From: JABFXC01 sp035551575
GTDB taxonomy: Bacteria > Gemmatimonadota > Gemmatimonadetes > Gemmatimonadales > Gemmatimonadaceae
Direction: 5' to 3'
DNA length: 21,012 nucleotides
Assembly (NCBI GenBank): GCA_035551575.1
Contig: DASZNJ010000029.1
Location: forward strand, 1 to 21,012
The notes under the pieces were generated by a model. It worked only from the letters and a program-made list of their open reading frames with translations, searched no databases and had not been told where the DNA came from. Positions 6,695 through 15,748 of the stretch are shown piece by piece. The first letter of the stretch is position 1. Each line of letters begins with the position of its first letter. A program made the position numbers and the translations under genes.

Positions 6695-9019
6695 ATGGCC
6701 CAGACACCGAATCACCAGTCGCAGGAAATCGAGACGCCCCCGTCGTACCTGGCCGCCGGCCTGACGACGCTCGGTGTGTTCATCCTGTACCTCATAACGC
6801 TCGCGCCGTCGACGGCGATGTGGGACACGAGCGAGTACATCGCCGCCGCCTATACCCTCGGGCTGCCCCATCCGCCGGGGAACCCGTTCTTCGTGCTGAT
6901 CGGCCGCGTGTTCTCGCTGCTGCCGATCGCGCCCGGGGTCGCGATGCGCATCAACGTGCTCGCCGCCTTCTGCAGCGCGCTCGCCGCGGGAGCGTGGTTC
7001 CTGATCACGGAGCGCGTGCTCACCGGATGGTTTCCGCTGCGCTGGCAGCGGATCGTCGGCGGCGTCCTTGCGGCGCTGCTCAGCGCGACCGCGTTCACCG
7101 TCTGGAACCAGTCGGTCGTGAACGAGAAGGTGTACACGGTGTCGCTCGCCTTCTTCGCGATCGTCGCCTGGCTGTCGGTGCTCTGGGCCGACGCGCCGCA
7201 CGGGAGGAAGGCCGATCGCATCCTCGTCCTGATCGCGTACCTGATGGGGCTCGGCTACGCCAATCACCCGGCCGGATTCCTCGTCGGGCCGGCGGTCGGC
7301 GTGGTCGTGCTCGCGCGGCGGTGGGACACGATCCTCCGCTGGAAGATGTGGCTCGCCTGCGCGGGGGCGCTCGTGCTGGGGATGACGGTGTTCGCGACGC
7401 AGCCGATCCGCGCCGCGCACTTCCCGCCGATCAACGAGGGCGAGCCGACGGCGTGCACCGATGGGCCGCACTTCGGCTGCACCTTCTCGAAGCTCACGTA
7501 CGAGCGCTTCATGTACAACTTCAACCGCGAGCAGTACGGCAAGCCCGCGTTGAGCGAACGTCAGGCACCGTTCACCGCGCAGGTGGACATGTGGTGGACC
7601 TATTTCCGCTGGCAGTGGATGCGGGATTCGCACGACGCGAACCAGGCGGCCCAGACCGCGCTCGCGGTCGCGTTCCTCCTCCTCGGCCTCCTCGGCGGGT
7701 GGGTGCACTACACCCGCGACCGGCGCAGCTTCTGGTTCTTCGGGCCGTTGATATTCACGGTCACGCTGGCGCTGATCTACTACATGAACTTCAAGTACGG
7801 CTACTCGCAGGCACCGGAACTCGGGCAGAACGTGCCGCGCGAGGTGCGCGACCGCGACTATTTCTACCTCTGGAGCTACTCGGCGTGGGCGGTCTGGGCC
7901 GCGCTCGGGTTGATATGGGTGTGGGAAACCGTCGCCGCCGCGTTCGGGGCTGACCGCGTGCGCGTCGGGGCGGAGACGATCGACCAGCCGCGCCGGCGCA
8001 GCCTCGTGCTCGCCTCCCCGCTGCTCGTCATCGCGCTCATCCCGCTGTTCGCGAACTGGACGAGCGCGTCGCGCGCCGGCCAGACCGACACGCGCGACTT
8101 CGCCGCGGACCTGCTCAATTCCGTCGAGCCGTATGGCGTACTCGTCACCGTCGGCGACAACGACACCTTCCCGCTCTGGTATGCCCAGGAGGTCGAGGGG
8201 ATTCGCCGCGACGTGACCGTCGCCAACACCTCGCTGCTCAACACCGACTGGTACGTCAGGCAGCTGGTGCGCCGCCCGGTGTACACGTATGACGCGGCGA
8301 AGGGACCGAAGATCTACGCCGGAACGCAGTGGCAGAAGCCCGCGACAGGTCCGCTGAACATGTCGATCGCCGAGGCGGACGCGGTTCCCCTCGTCGCCGA
8401 CGTCACGCAGGCGTCGCTGTTCACCGCCGGCAACGTGCGGGCGATCATCACGCCGCGGCAGATCACCCGCGCCGACATTCTCGTCCTGCGCATGATCAAG
8501 GACGCGGCCGGGACGACGCGGCCGATCTACTTCAGCCGCACGTCGGGGGGCTATGCGAGCGAGCTGGGGATGGGGCAGTACACCCTGACCCAGGGGCTGG
8601 CGAAGAAGCTCGTGAATGGCGAGATCCACCCGACCCGCGACACGCTCTCGATCGGCGGGGAGGGGTTCCTCGACGTGCGGCGGACGAAGGCGCTCTGGGA
8701 CAGTGTCTTCACGGCGACGAAGTCGATCGCCGCCCGCAGCGACTGGGTGGACCAGCCTTCGGTCGGCATCCCCTATCTCTACGTCTCGACCGGCGCGATC
8801 CTCTCCGAGGCGCTGCAGAAGATCGGCGAGCCGCAGGAGGCGCAGAAGGTGATGGCCGAGGCGCGCGCGGTTGCGAAGGCGACGCGGCTCGACGACCTGC
8901 TGGCGCGCTACGAGCAGCCCGAGCAGCCGGCGGTGAATCCATTCGCCAACGACACCGCGGGGCGCGTCGAGGTGCCGCTCGCGCCGAAGACGGAACCACC
9001 GGTAAAAGCCCCGAAGTAA
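6695..9019 (+). CDS. DUF2723 family multi-pass membrane protein (TMEM260-like, predicted GT-C glycosyltransferase)
   Basis: I chose ATG 6695 (MAQTPN) because the frame before it shadows purH; the product is 774 aa. The N-terminal half has about ten hydrophobic segments, starting YLAAGLTTLGVFILYLITLA. It carries the DUF2723 signature TLAPSTAMWDTSEYIAAAYT (D44, E47) and LGLPHPPGNPFFVLIGRVFS. The C-terminal half is soluble, with VTVGDNDTFPLWYAQEVEG and VTVANTSLLNTDWYVRQL, both common in bacterial members. DUF2723 contains human TMEM260, reported as a protein O-mannosyltransferase, so a role in glycosylating exported proteins from a lipid-linked sugar is likely but inferred. It follows purH after 74 nt and ends at a strong terminator. 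Confidence 0.85.
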   Translation: MAQTPNHQSQEIETPPSYLAAGLTTLGVFILYLITLAPSTAMWDTSEYIAAAYTLGLPHPPGNPFFVLIGRVFSLLPIAPGVAMRINVLAAFCSALAAGAWFLITERVLTGWFPLRWQRIVGGVLAALLSATAFTVWNQSVVNEKVYTVSLAFFAIVAWLSVLWADAPHGRKADRILVLIAYLMGLGYANHPAGFLVGPAVGVVVLARRWDTILRWKMWLACAGALVLGMTVFATQPIRAAHFPPINEGEPTACTDGPHFGCTFSKLTYERFMYNFNREQYGKPALSERQAPFTAQVDMWWTYFRWQWMRDSHDANQAAQTALAVAFLLLGLLGGWVHYTRDRRSFWFFGPLIFTVTLALIYYMNFKYGYSQAPELGQNVPREVRDRDYFYLWSYSAWAVWAALGLIWVWETVAAAFGADRVRVGAETIDQPRRRSLVLASPLLVIALIPLFANWTSASRAGQTDTRDFAADLLNSVEPYGVLVTVGDNDTFPLWYAQEVEGIRRDVTVANTSLLNTDWYVRQLVRRPVYTYDAAKGPKIYAGTQWQKPATGPLNMSIAEADAVPLVADVTQASLFTAGNVRAIITPRQITRADILVLRMIKDAAGTTRPIYFSRTSGGYASELGMGQYTLTQGLAKKLVNGEIHPTRDTLSIGGEGFLDVRRTKALWDSVFTATKSIAARSDWVDQPSVGIPYLYVSTGAILSEALQKIGEPQEAQKVMAEARAVAKATRLDDLLARYEQPEQPAVNPFANDTAGRVEVPLAPKTEPPVKAPK

Positions 9020-9039
9020 CCGGCAGGCCGTGAACATCG

Positions 9040-9082
9040 AGCGGCGTTGGACCTCCCAGGGTCCAACGCCGCTCACCTTTTT
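9040..9082 (+). terminator. intrinsic terminator of the DUF2723 gene
   Basis: A perfect 14-bp stem (9040-9053 with 9060-9073, left arm AGCGGCGTTGGACC) with a 6-nt loop is followed by CACC and TTTTT (9078-9082). It begins about 20 nt after the stop at 9019. This is a classical rho-independent terminator on the + strand. Confidence 0.9.
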
Positions 9083-9101
9083 CAATCGCCCCTTTCAAGT
9101 G

Positions 9102-9135
9102 AAAAAGCGATCACCCCCGAAATCCGACGGTGATC
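9102..9135 (-). terminator. intrinsic terminator of the PAP2 phosphatase gene
   Basis: On the - strand, GATCACC (9135-9129) and GGTGATC (9115-9109) form a 7-bp stem around a 13-nt loop, followed two bases later by TTTTT (9106-9102). It lies 38 nt beyond the stop at 9173 and points toward the opposing terminator at 9040-9082. Confidence 0.7.
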
Positions 9136-9172
9136 TTCCCCCCCAGGGGTCGGAGTCAATCCGTGGCGATCA

Positions 9173-9991
9173 TCACTTGAATGCGAACGACACCCGCGCG
9201 CCGCCGTCCGGCCCCGGCGACACCGAGGCGCCGAGCATGAAGCGATCGAGCTTCGTGCGCGGGCGCGAGTGAGCATAGCGCACCGTCTTGATCCCGAGCA
9301 TCGCTCCGAGAAACGAACCGGCGGCGATGTCGCTCGCCCAGTGCTTGTTGAGGTAGAGGCGCGTGAACCCCGGCACCGACGCCGCGCCGTAGAGCAGCGG
9401 GCCGGCCCATCGTACCGCACCCGGATTGCGCAGCCGGATCTCCTCGACAGCGGCCGCAGACGCGGCGAAGGCGGTCGCGGCGTGCAGCGAGGGAAATGAT
9501 CGATATTCGAAGTCGGTGTAGCCGCGCCCGAAGCGGTGCGTCGTCGGCCCATCCACCGCGCTGCTCGGGCGGGCGCGTCCCAGTGCGCCGCGGATCACCT
9601 GGCCGATGGCGGTCGTGAGCACGAGTGACTCGGTGAGGTGGAGCCCGACGTCGGCGGTGGTCCCGGAGTGGGCGAGGCGGCCGATGCCATAGGTGGCGAG
9701 CGCGCCGAAGGTGAAGGGCGTCTCGTTGATGAGCGTCAGGTCCTTCGCCAGCTCCCGCCGGCTCGGGGTGCCCTGCACCGATGGCTGCTGAGTCCAGCGC
9801 GCGATCCGCTCGTCGAACTGGAAGACGAGCGCGGTACCGGCGAGGGCGATCCCCGTCGCCACCACATCGCGGCGGGTGAAGAAGGTCCTGTCGGCATGCT
9901 GTGCGCGCGCGGCACGCGGCGAGGCGGCGAGCGCGGCGGCGACAGCGATCGACCACCAGGGGTGGCGGAGGGACGAACGAACCGGGTTCAA
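9173..9991 (-). CDS. exported PAP2-family (type 2 phosphatidic acid) phosphatase
   Basis: The 272-aa product starts with a signal peptide (basic NPVRSSLRHP, then WWSIAVAAALAA, cut near AARA before QHADR). It carries the three PAP2 phosphatase motifs in order: RGALGRARP (motif 1, with R in place of the first K), FPSLHAATA (motif 2, catalytic His) and TRLYLNKHWASD (motif 3, His and Asp). The family dephosphorylates lipid phosphates such as undecaprenyl pyrophosphate or phosphatidic acid at the membrane or in the periplasm; which one is used here cannot be told. The start is TTG at 9991-9989, chosen because a near-perfect AAGGAG lies 8 nt upstream and the signal peptide begins there. The gene converges on the DUF2723 gene and diverges from the TonB receptor. 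Confidence 0.88.
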   Translation of the reverse strand: MNPVRSSLRHPWWSIAVAAALAASPRAARAQHADRTFFTRRDVVATGIALAGTALVFQFDERIARWTQQPSVQGTPSRRELAKDLTLINETPFTFGALATYGIGRLAHSGTTADVGLHLTESLVLTTAIGQVIRGALGRARPSSAVDGPTTHRFGRGYTDFEYRSFPSLHAATAFAASAAAVEEIRLRNPGAVRWAGPLLYGAASVPGFTRLYLNKHWASDIAAGSFLGAMLGIKTVRYAHSRPRTKLDRFMLGASVSPGPDGGARVSFAFK

Positions 9992-9999
9992 CTCGGGTT

Positions 10000-10005
10000 C
10001 TCCTT
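10000..10005 (-). promoter_or_regulatory. strong ribosome binding site fixing a TTG start
   Basis: Read on the - strand the sequence is AAGGAG, followed by 8 nt and then TTG at 9991. It is one of the best Shine-Dalgarno matches in the window and decides the start of the PAP2 gene, where no ATG or GTG is available at the signal peptide. Confidence 0.75.
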
Positions 10006-10226
10006 GCGAGGTCTGCGATCGAGCGATGATTCCCGCCTACGCAAAGGTCGTCCCACCCCCGTTTGAGACGTCCGTCACACGGGGTGCGCGTTGATGCGGG
10101 GCCGTTACCCGCCCCACGCTGCCAAAGGATGCCCGGGGCGACTACTTTTCCCGGCGCCGGTGAAGCGCGCGACGCAGCGGGCAGCTTCCCCGGCTCTCAC
10201 CCCTGGCACCCTTCCCCCAGCATCAG

Positions 10227-13200
10227 ATGACTCGATCAAGTTTCCGGGCTCTCCTCGGCGCGGGCATCGTCGCCGCGCTGAGCGCCCTCGCCGGCCCCGC
10301 CCACGCACAGCAGGCGACGACGACCGCCACTGTCCGCGGCGTCGTCACCGGCACGCAGGGCGCGCTGCACTCCGCCAGCGTCATCGCCATCAACAGCGAG
10401 ACCGGCGTTCGCCGGAGCGCCTACACCGACGAGAAGGGGCGCTTCCAGATCCCTTTCCTCCCCCCCGGCACGTACACCCTCCGCGCGCAGCGGGTCGGCT
10501 ATCGCCCGGTCGAGCGCCCCGGTGTCGTCCTCTCGATCGGTGAGGTCGTGCGCGCCGATTTCAACCTCGAAGCGTCGCCCGTGCAGCTCGAGACGCAGCG
10601 TGTCATCGCCGAGCGTGCGCCGTTGATCGAGCGGCAGAAGACCGGTGCGAGCACGCGGATCAGCGAAGCGCAGCTGCGCGACCTTCCCACCAATGGCCGC
10701 AACTTCAAGGACCTGGTGGTGCTCGCGCCCGGCACGAGCGACATCGGCCGGACCGGCGCCGGCGGCGGCCAGTCGATCGGCGGCGGGCGCACCGCGTCGA
10801 CGAACGTCCTGATGGACGGCGTGAACAACAACCAGTCGTTCTTCGGCGGTGACGCGCGCGGAGGCGATCGCGCGCCCTTCTCGTTCTCGATCGAGGCCGT
10901 GAAGGAGATCCAGGTGATCAACGCCGGCTACGACGTCGAGCGCGGGAACTTCACCGGAGGCACGGTGAACGCGGTGACGAAGAGCGGGACCAACGAGTTC
11001 AGCGGGGCGGTGTTCGGGTTCGCGCGGCGCGCCGACCTCGCGGGGGTGCAGCTCACCTCGAAAGACTTCCTCGGCCGCGCGCCGACCGATTTCGCGAAGA
11101 GCCAGTACGGCTTCTCGCTGGGCGGCCCGATCGTCCGTGACAAGGCGCACTTCTTCGTCAGCGTCGATCGGCAGACCGCGGCCGAGCCGAAGTCGATCTT
11201 CGACGTGTCGAGCGACGTCGCATCGCAGCGCGCCGGGAAGATCAGCCTCGCCCTTCGCGACTCGCTGCTCCGCACCGCGAAGAACGTGTACGGGTGGGAC
11301 CTCAGCCGCGAAGTCGGCCGCCTCACCGCGAACGTGGACGAGACGAGCATCTTCGGCCGCGTCGACTGGCAGCTCAACAACACGCACACGCTGACGCTTC
11401 GCCACAACTTTCTCGACTTCACGCAGCGCAACGACCGCCTCGCCGCGTCGGCCACGTCCACCGACCTCGTCTCGAACGCCGGCCCGTACAAGACGAGCGC
11501 GAACAGCTTCGTCGCGTCGCTGCAGTCGGTGTTCGGCGCGATGACCAACGAGTTCCGCGGGCAGTACGCGACCGAGATCAAGCCGCGCCCGTCGAACCCG
11601 TCGCCGGGCTTCGGGACGACCACCCCCCAGGTGACGATCCGGAACATCGTCACGAAGTTCTCGCCGACGGACAGCGTCCGCACCGACGTCGTGTTCGGGA
11701 GCGACCCGATCATCGCCGCGAACTACCTCTCCGAGCGCACCATCGAGCTCATCGACAACGTGCGCTGGACGCACGGCGACCACACGGTGAAGCTGGGCGC
11801 GACGACGATGCGCGAGCACGTCTACAACTACTTCTTCAACAACGCGTTAGGCAGCTTCGTCTTCGACTCGCTCGGCGCGTTCGCCCGCGGACAGCCGGCC
11901 TCGTTCAGCCGTGCCCTCCCCGGCGCCAGCGGCTCGCTGCCGATCGCGGAGTTCGACGTCTGGGAAAACGCGATCTACGCCCAGGACGAGTGGCAGGTCT
12001 CGCCGCGCCTCTTCCTGAGCTACGGGCTCCGCTACGACCTCGCGCTCTACCCGACGAAGCCGGCCGCGAACCCGGCGGTGACGGCCGCGTTCCCCGGCGT
12101 CGACGTCCGCCGCCGCCCGACCGACAACAACAACGTCTCGCCGCGGTTCGGCTTCACCTTCGATCCGGCCGGCGACGGGATGCAGGTCATCCGCGGCGGG
12201 ACGGGGATGTTCTACGGCCGCTCGCCGTACGTCCTCGCCTCGAACGTCCTGGCGAACACGGGACTGAACCAGCGAGTGCTCAGCTGCAACGCGCCTAACG
12301 TCCCGGCGCCGGACTTCCAGGGCTTTGCCCGCGACCCGGGCACCATCCCGACGCAGTGCACCGGCGGCACCTTCGGCATCGCCGAGGTCAACGCCTTCGA
12401 CAGGAACTTCCGCCAGTCGTCGGCGTGGAAGTCGAACCTCGGCTACGATCGCCTGATCGCCCCGGACTGGCGCATCGGCGTCGAAGGGGTGTACTCGCTG
12501 CTCCGCGACCAGTACGTCGCGCAGGACGTCAACCTCAACACGACGCCCCGCTTCACGATCGAGGGCGGGATCCCGGTGTATGCCCCGACCACGGCCATCA
12601 ACGCGGCCGGCCGCTTCAACGCGACGGGCTCGCGCATCAACACCGCGTTCAACCAGGTCGCCGTCCAGGGATCGGGGGGATCGGGCAAGTCGTTCCAGGG
12701 GATCGCGACGCTGACCGGGCGCGCCTACGGCGCGAGCCTCTATGCGGCGTACACGTACGACCACACCCGCGACAACGGGTCGACGTCGTGCTGCATCGCG
12801 ATCTTCGACATGTTCAACTCGACGCGCACCTTCGGCAACCCGAACGACTTCTCGAGGCAGTGGGGACCGGCGAGCTACAGCCGCACGCACACGCTGGTGA
12901 TCTCCCCCTCCTACGAGGCTCCGTACGGCTTCGTCGTCAGCGGGATCTATCGCGGCTATACGGGCCTTCCGTATACGCCGATCTACGGCGGCGACATCAA
13001 CGGCGACAAGGCGACGAACGACCGCCTCTACGTGCCGACGGCCGCCGAGGCGTCGACGTACTCGTTCGCCGCAGGTTCCGACGCGGCGACCCTCAACCGC
13101 ATCATCGACGGCAGCGGATGCCTCAAGTCGCACCGCGGCAAGGTCATCGACCGCAACAGCTGCCGGAACCCGTGGACGAACGTCCTCGACGCACGGCTGT

Positions 13201-13466
13201 CGAAGAAGTTCACAACCTACCGGAAGCAGGGGATCGAGGTCGTCGCCGACTTCTTCAACGTGCTCAATGGCCTGAACAAGGATTGGGGCAAGCGGAATGA
13301 GGTCTCGTTCGGCAACCAGGCGCTGCTGACGCCGACCGCGTTCAGCACGGCGAGCGGTGCGCCGAAGTTCACCTACCGCGTGAACACGGCGTTCGGGCAG
13401 GCGACGCCGGAGAGCTTCCTCACGACGCAGTTCCAGATGCAGCTCGGCCTCCGCTACGCCTTCTGA
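10227..13466 (+). CDS. TonB-dependent outer-membrane receptor with N-terminal CarboxypepD_reg domain (Oar-like)
   Basis: The 1079-aa protein has a signal peptide (MTRSSFRALLGAGIVAAL, cut near AHA before QQA). Next comes a carboxypeptidase-regulatory-like beta-sandwich at about 34-118 (ATVRGVVTGTQGALHSASV, GRFQIPFLPPGTYTLRAQRV) and a plug domain at about 130-255 (LRDLPTNGRNFKDLVVLAPG, NVLMDGVNNNQSF, GYDVERGNFTGGTVNAVTKS). A long beta-barrel follows, ending in aromatic LGLRYAF, the usual outer-membrane C-terminus. This architecture imports or binds large substrates using ExbBD-TonB energy. No SusD partner or substrate enzyme is adjacent, so the substrate is unknown. ATG 10227 gives the signal peptide; no clear Shine-Dalgarno sequence precedes it. 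A CGTTAGGC word sits in frame at 11845-11852 (A-L-G), and the reverse complement at 12293-12300. Confidence 0.92.
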   Translation: MTRSSFRALLGAGIVAALSALAGPAHAQQATTTATVRGVVTGTQGALHSASVIAINSETGVRRSAYTDEKGRFQIPFLPPGTYTLRAQRVGYRPVERPGVVLSIGEVVRADFNLEASPVQLETQRVIAERAPLIERQKTGASTRISEAQLRDLPTNGRNFKDLVVLAPGTSDIGRTGAGGGQSIGGGRTASTNVLMDGVNNNQSFFGGDARGGDRAPFSFSIEAVKEIQVINAGYDVERGNFTGGTVNAVTKSGTNEFSGAVFGFARRADLAGVQLTSKDFLGRAPTDFAKSQYGFSLGGPIVRDKAHFFVSVDRQTAAEPKSIFDVSSDVASQRAGKISLALRDSLLRTAKNVYGWDLSREVGRLTANVDETSIFGRVDWQLNNTHTLTLRHNFLDFTQRNDRLAASATSTDLVSNAGPYKTSANSFVASLQSVFGAMTNEFRGQYATEIKPRPSNPSPGFGTTTPQVTIRNIVTKFSPTDSVRTDVVFGSDPIIAANYLSERTIELIDNVRWTHGDHTVKLGATTMREHVYNYFFNNALGSFVFDSLGAFARGQPASFSRALPGASGSLPIAEFDVWENAIYAQDEWQVSPRLFLSYGLRYDLALYPTKPAANPAVTAAFPGVDVRRRPTDNNNVSPRFGFTFDPAGDGMQVIRGGTGMFYGRSPYVLASNVLANTGLNQRVLSCNAPNVPAPDFQGFARDPGTIPTQCTGGTFGIAEVNAFDRNFRQSSAWKSNLGYDRLIAPDWRIGVEGVYSLLRDQYVAQDVNLNTTPRFTIEGGIPVYAPTTAINAAGRFNATGSRINTAFNQVAVQGSGGSGKSFQGIATLTGRAYGASLYAAYTYDHTRDNGSTSCCIAIFDMFNSTRTFGNPNDFSRQWGPASYSRTHTLVISPSYEAPYGFVVSGIYRGYTGLPYTPIYGGDINGDKATNDRLYVPTAAEASTYSFAAGSDAATLNRIIDGSGCLKSHRGKVIDRNSCRNPWTNVLDARLSKKFTTYRKQGIEVVADFFNVLNGLNKDWGKRNEVSFGNQALLTPTAFSTASGAPKFTYRVNTAFGQATPESFLTTQFQMQLGLRYAF

Positions 13467-13488
13467 TTCGGGTGGGCCGTGAACGCAG

Positions 13489-13524
13489 GTCAGCCCCGGC
13501 CGCACGTCGCGTGCCGGGGCTGAC
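13489..13524. terminator. GC-rich hairpin between convergent genes, possible bidirectional terminator
   Basis: GTCAGCCCCGGC (13489-13500) and GCCGGGGCTGAC (13513-13524) are perfect 12-bp inverted repeats with a 12-nt loop. They lie in the 82-nt gap between the TonB receptor stop (+) and the cupredoxin stop (-). No T-run follows on either side, so termination is inferred from position and stability. Confidence 0.55.
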
Positions 13525-13548
13525 TCGCGTTCGGGGACACTGGAGCGG

Positions 13549-13998
13549 CTACTGGACGGTGATCGTTCCGCGCATCCCCGAGGTGGCGGTTCCGTGGATC
13601 GAGCAGTGGTAGCTGTAGCTCCCGGCGTTCGCGAACTGCGAGGCGAAGGAACCGCTGCTCCTCACTCCGGACCCCGCGCGCGCGCCGTCGTCGAAGACGA
13701 CGCTGTGATCGGTGCAGAGCTGCCCCCCGTAACCATCTCCGGTGCAGCTGTTCCACGTCCATGTGACGGTGGTGCCGGGAGCGACGGTCGTCGCCGACGG
13801 GGAGAACTGGTTGTTCTGCACCGCGATCTCGGCGCTGGTCGAGCCGCCGGTATTGCCGCCGTTGCCGCCGGTTCCCCCGCTCGGCGGCGGGGAGGCCGGG
13901 CCACCGCCTCCACCGCCGCCGCAACCGGATGCGGACAGCGCCAGCACGATGGCCGCGAAAGCGCCATGAGTGCAGCCCCTGAAGGTTCTACTGAGCAT
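13549..13998 (-). CDS. lipoprotein cupredoxin (plastocyanin/azurin-like, type 1 copper)
   Basis: I start at ATG 13998 because GGGAGA lies 8-9 nt upstream and the product then opens with a lipoprotein signal (LSASGC, lipid Cys26). The 149-aa protein has a Gly/Pro linker (27-55) and then a cupredoxin fold. The type-1 copper ligands are visible as H98 (DHSVVF), C132, H135 and M142 in YHCSIHG ... GM. A Cys pair, C85 and C95, flanks a short insertion (SCTGDGYGGQLC) just before H98 and may form a disulfide. It is probably a periplasm-facing, membrane-anchored electron carrier. An ATG ten codons upstream (14028) is possible but lacks a Shine-Dalgarno sequence and spoils the signal. Confidence 0.85.
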   Translation of the reverse strand: MLSRTFRGCTHGAFAAIVLALSASGCGGGGGGGPASPPPSGGTGGNGGNTGGSTSAEIAVQNNQFSPSATTVAPGTTVTWTWNSCTGDGYGGQLCTDHSVVFDDGARAGSGVRSSGSFASQFANAGSYSYHCSIHGTATSGMRGTITVQ

Positions 13999-14028
13999 GT
14001 CGCAATCTCCCGCGCCGCTGTGGCGCAC

Positions 14029-14359
14029 GTGCCGGGTGTACGAGGCCGACCGGGCAGCCGCTGAATCACGGTGGACGATGCGGGCGAGCGCGGCGACGGC
14101 GCAAACATCCGAGGGCGAACGACGGTGCGGGCGGGGTGAAACGCGATATTCGACGCCGCGAGAGCCCCGCGCTGCGGCCTAACGTTCGCTTGCGGCTGCG
14201 GCAGCAGGCATCGATTCCGGCTCGCGCTGGCATTGAGTGGCGGGAGGTGCTATATTTCAGGCCTGCGGGGTCTTCACCAGCGCAGGGCGCCACGGCCAAT
14301 TCGAGCCGCGACGCCGGTGTCCGTTGGCGCTCCTGGCGACGCCTGTTTCATAGGTTCGC
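14029..14359. other. 331-nt intergenic region between divergent cupredoxin and histidine kinase genes
   Basis: This stretch must hold the promoters for both flanking genes. It contains one CGTTAGGC word on the - strand (14177-14184) and a TATATT box at 14251-14256. Open frames crossing it are Arg-rich and look like noise. I see no RNA gene and no long palindrome. Confidence 0.5.
14251..14256 (+). promoter_or_regulatory. candidate -10 box for the histidine kinase gene
   Basis: TATATT stands out in GC-rich intergenic DNA about 104 nt before the kinase ATG. The only TTGA-like box (TTGAGT, 14233-14238) is just 12 nt upstream, too close for a standard sigma-70 promoter, so the -35 element is unclear. 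Confidence 0.3.
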
Positions 14360-15748
14360 ATGACGGAGCCCGAGCGAGTGTCGGAGGATGGTGGCGTGGC
14401 CGGCACGCGTGGCTCCGCGCCGGAGGAGCTCCACCCCGGCTACCAGACTATTTCCGGGGCCAGCCACCGGCTTCGCGCCCTCGCCGCGCTCAGCGGGTCG
14501 CTGACCGACTCGCTCGGCCCCGCGGAGGCTGCGGACCTCGTCGAACGAAAGGCGCTCTCGGCGCTCGGGGCAACCAGCGCCGTCGTCGTCACGCTCGGCG
14601 CATTCCCGCCCTCGACCCCCACGCGGCTCGGCAGCCCCGCGACGGACGGGGCGACCGTCCTTCACGTCGTGCATGCGATCGGGCTCCCCGCCGAGGTCAA
14701 GGCCGCCCTCGACGAGCTGCCGCTCGACGCGCCGGTTCCCCTGGCCGAGGTGGCGCGGACCGGCGAACCGGTGTTTCTCGAATCCGTCGCCGACCTGCTT
14801 CGCTATCCGGAGTGGGGCTCGGCGATGGCGAAGGTCGGCGCGCAGGCGGCGGCGATCGTCCCGGTCTGGGCGAACGGGGAGCTGCGCGGCGTCCTCTGCC
14901 TCGCATGGCCGGCGCCCCGCCCGTTCGACGAGGACGAACGCGCCTTCGTCCTGACCCTCGGCGTGATGTGCGCGCAGTCGATCATGCGCGCCCACCTCAA
15001 GTACGCCGAACGCGAGGCCCGCGATTCCGCCGAGCTCGCGAACCTTTCGAAGACGCACTTCCTCGCGACGCTGAGCCACGAGCTGCGCACGCCGATGAAC
15101 GCGGTGCTTGGCTACACCGAGCTGCTCGCCGACGAGATCTGCGGCCCGGTCAATCCGTTGCAGAAGGAGCACCTCGGGCGCGTGCAGTTCTCGGGCAAGC
15201 ACCTGCTCGGGTTGATCGAGGAGCTGCTCGGCTTTGCTCGCGTCGAGGCGGGGGAGGAAGTCGTCCGTCCCGAGCGGGTGTTGCTCAACGACCTCGTCGA
15301 GCAGAGCCTCGTCCTCGTCCGCCCGATCGCCGCGAAGAAAGGGGTGCGCATCCGGGTGGAGAGCCGCGCCGGCAACATCGAGCTGAACACCGACCCGCAC
15401 AAGCTCCGTCAGATACTCGTCAACGTCGTCGCGAACGCGGTGAAGTTCACGGACGGAGGGGATGTCGTCCTGGCGCTGCGGGTGGAAGGAATGGACGGCG
15501 GCGTGATGGTGTTCTTCGAGGTCACCGACAGCGGCCGAGGGATCGCGGCCGCCGATCACGAGCGCGTGTTCGAGGCGTTCTGGCAGAAGGATCCCTCGAC
15601 GACCCGGACGAGCGGGGGCACCGGTCTCGGGCTGGCCGTCGCGCGGCAGCTTGCGCAGCTCCTCGGGGGAGACCTCGTCCTCACGAAGAGTGCGTTAGGC
15701 GAAGGAAGCACCTTCACCGTCTCGCTGCCGGCAAGCTATAGAGGATAG
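14360..15748 (+). CDS. soluble GAF-domain sensor histidine kinase (orphan)
   Basis: The 462-aa protein has no membrane segment. A GAF-like sensor region spans about 45-205 (RLRALAALSGSLTDSLG, AIVPVWANGELRGVLCLAW). A HisKA domain has the H-box FLATLSHELRTPMNAVLGYT with phospho-acceptor H240. A HATPase_c domain carries the N-box NVVANAVKFT (N359), G1 DSGRGIA, F-box FEAFWQKD and G2 GGTGLGLAVA. It autophosphorylates and should pass phosphate to a response regulator, but none is encoded in the window, so the partner is elsewhere. A CGTTAGGC word lies in frame near the C-terminus (15693-15700, A-L-G). The signal sensed is unknown; proximity to copper-type proteins is only suggestive. Confidence 0.88.
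   Translation: MTEPERVSEDGGVAGTRGSAPEELHPGYQTISGASHRLRALAALSGSLTDSLGPAEAADLVERKALSALGATSAVVVTLGAFPPSTPTRLGSPATDGATVLHVVHAIGLPAEVKAALDELPLDAPVPLAEVARTGEPVFLESVADLLRYPEWGSAMAKVGAQAAAIVPVWANGELRGVLCLAWPAPRPFDEDERAFVLTLGVMCAQSIMRAHLKYAEREARDSAELANLSKTHFLATLSHELRTPMNAVLGYTELLADEICGPVNPLQKEHLGRVQFSGKHLLGLIEELLGFARVEAGEEVVRPERVLLNDLVEQSLVLVRPIAAKKGVRIRVESRAGNIELNTDPHKLRQILVNVVANAVKFTDGGDVVLALRVEGMDGGVMVFFEVTDSGRGIAAADHERVFEAFWQKDPSTTRTSGGTGLGLAVARQLAQLLGGDLVLTKSALGEGSTFTVSLPASYRG

Noticed and set aside
10006..10226. Promoter search in the PAP2-TonB receptor divergent gap
   Set aside because: TTGAGA near 10063 and TACTTT near 10144 have no partner at suitable spacing, so I report no promoter.
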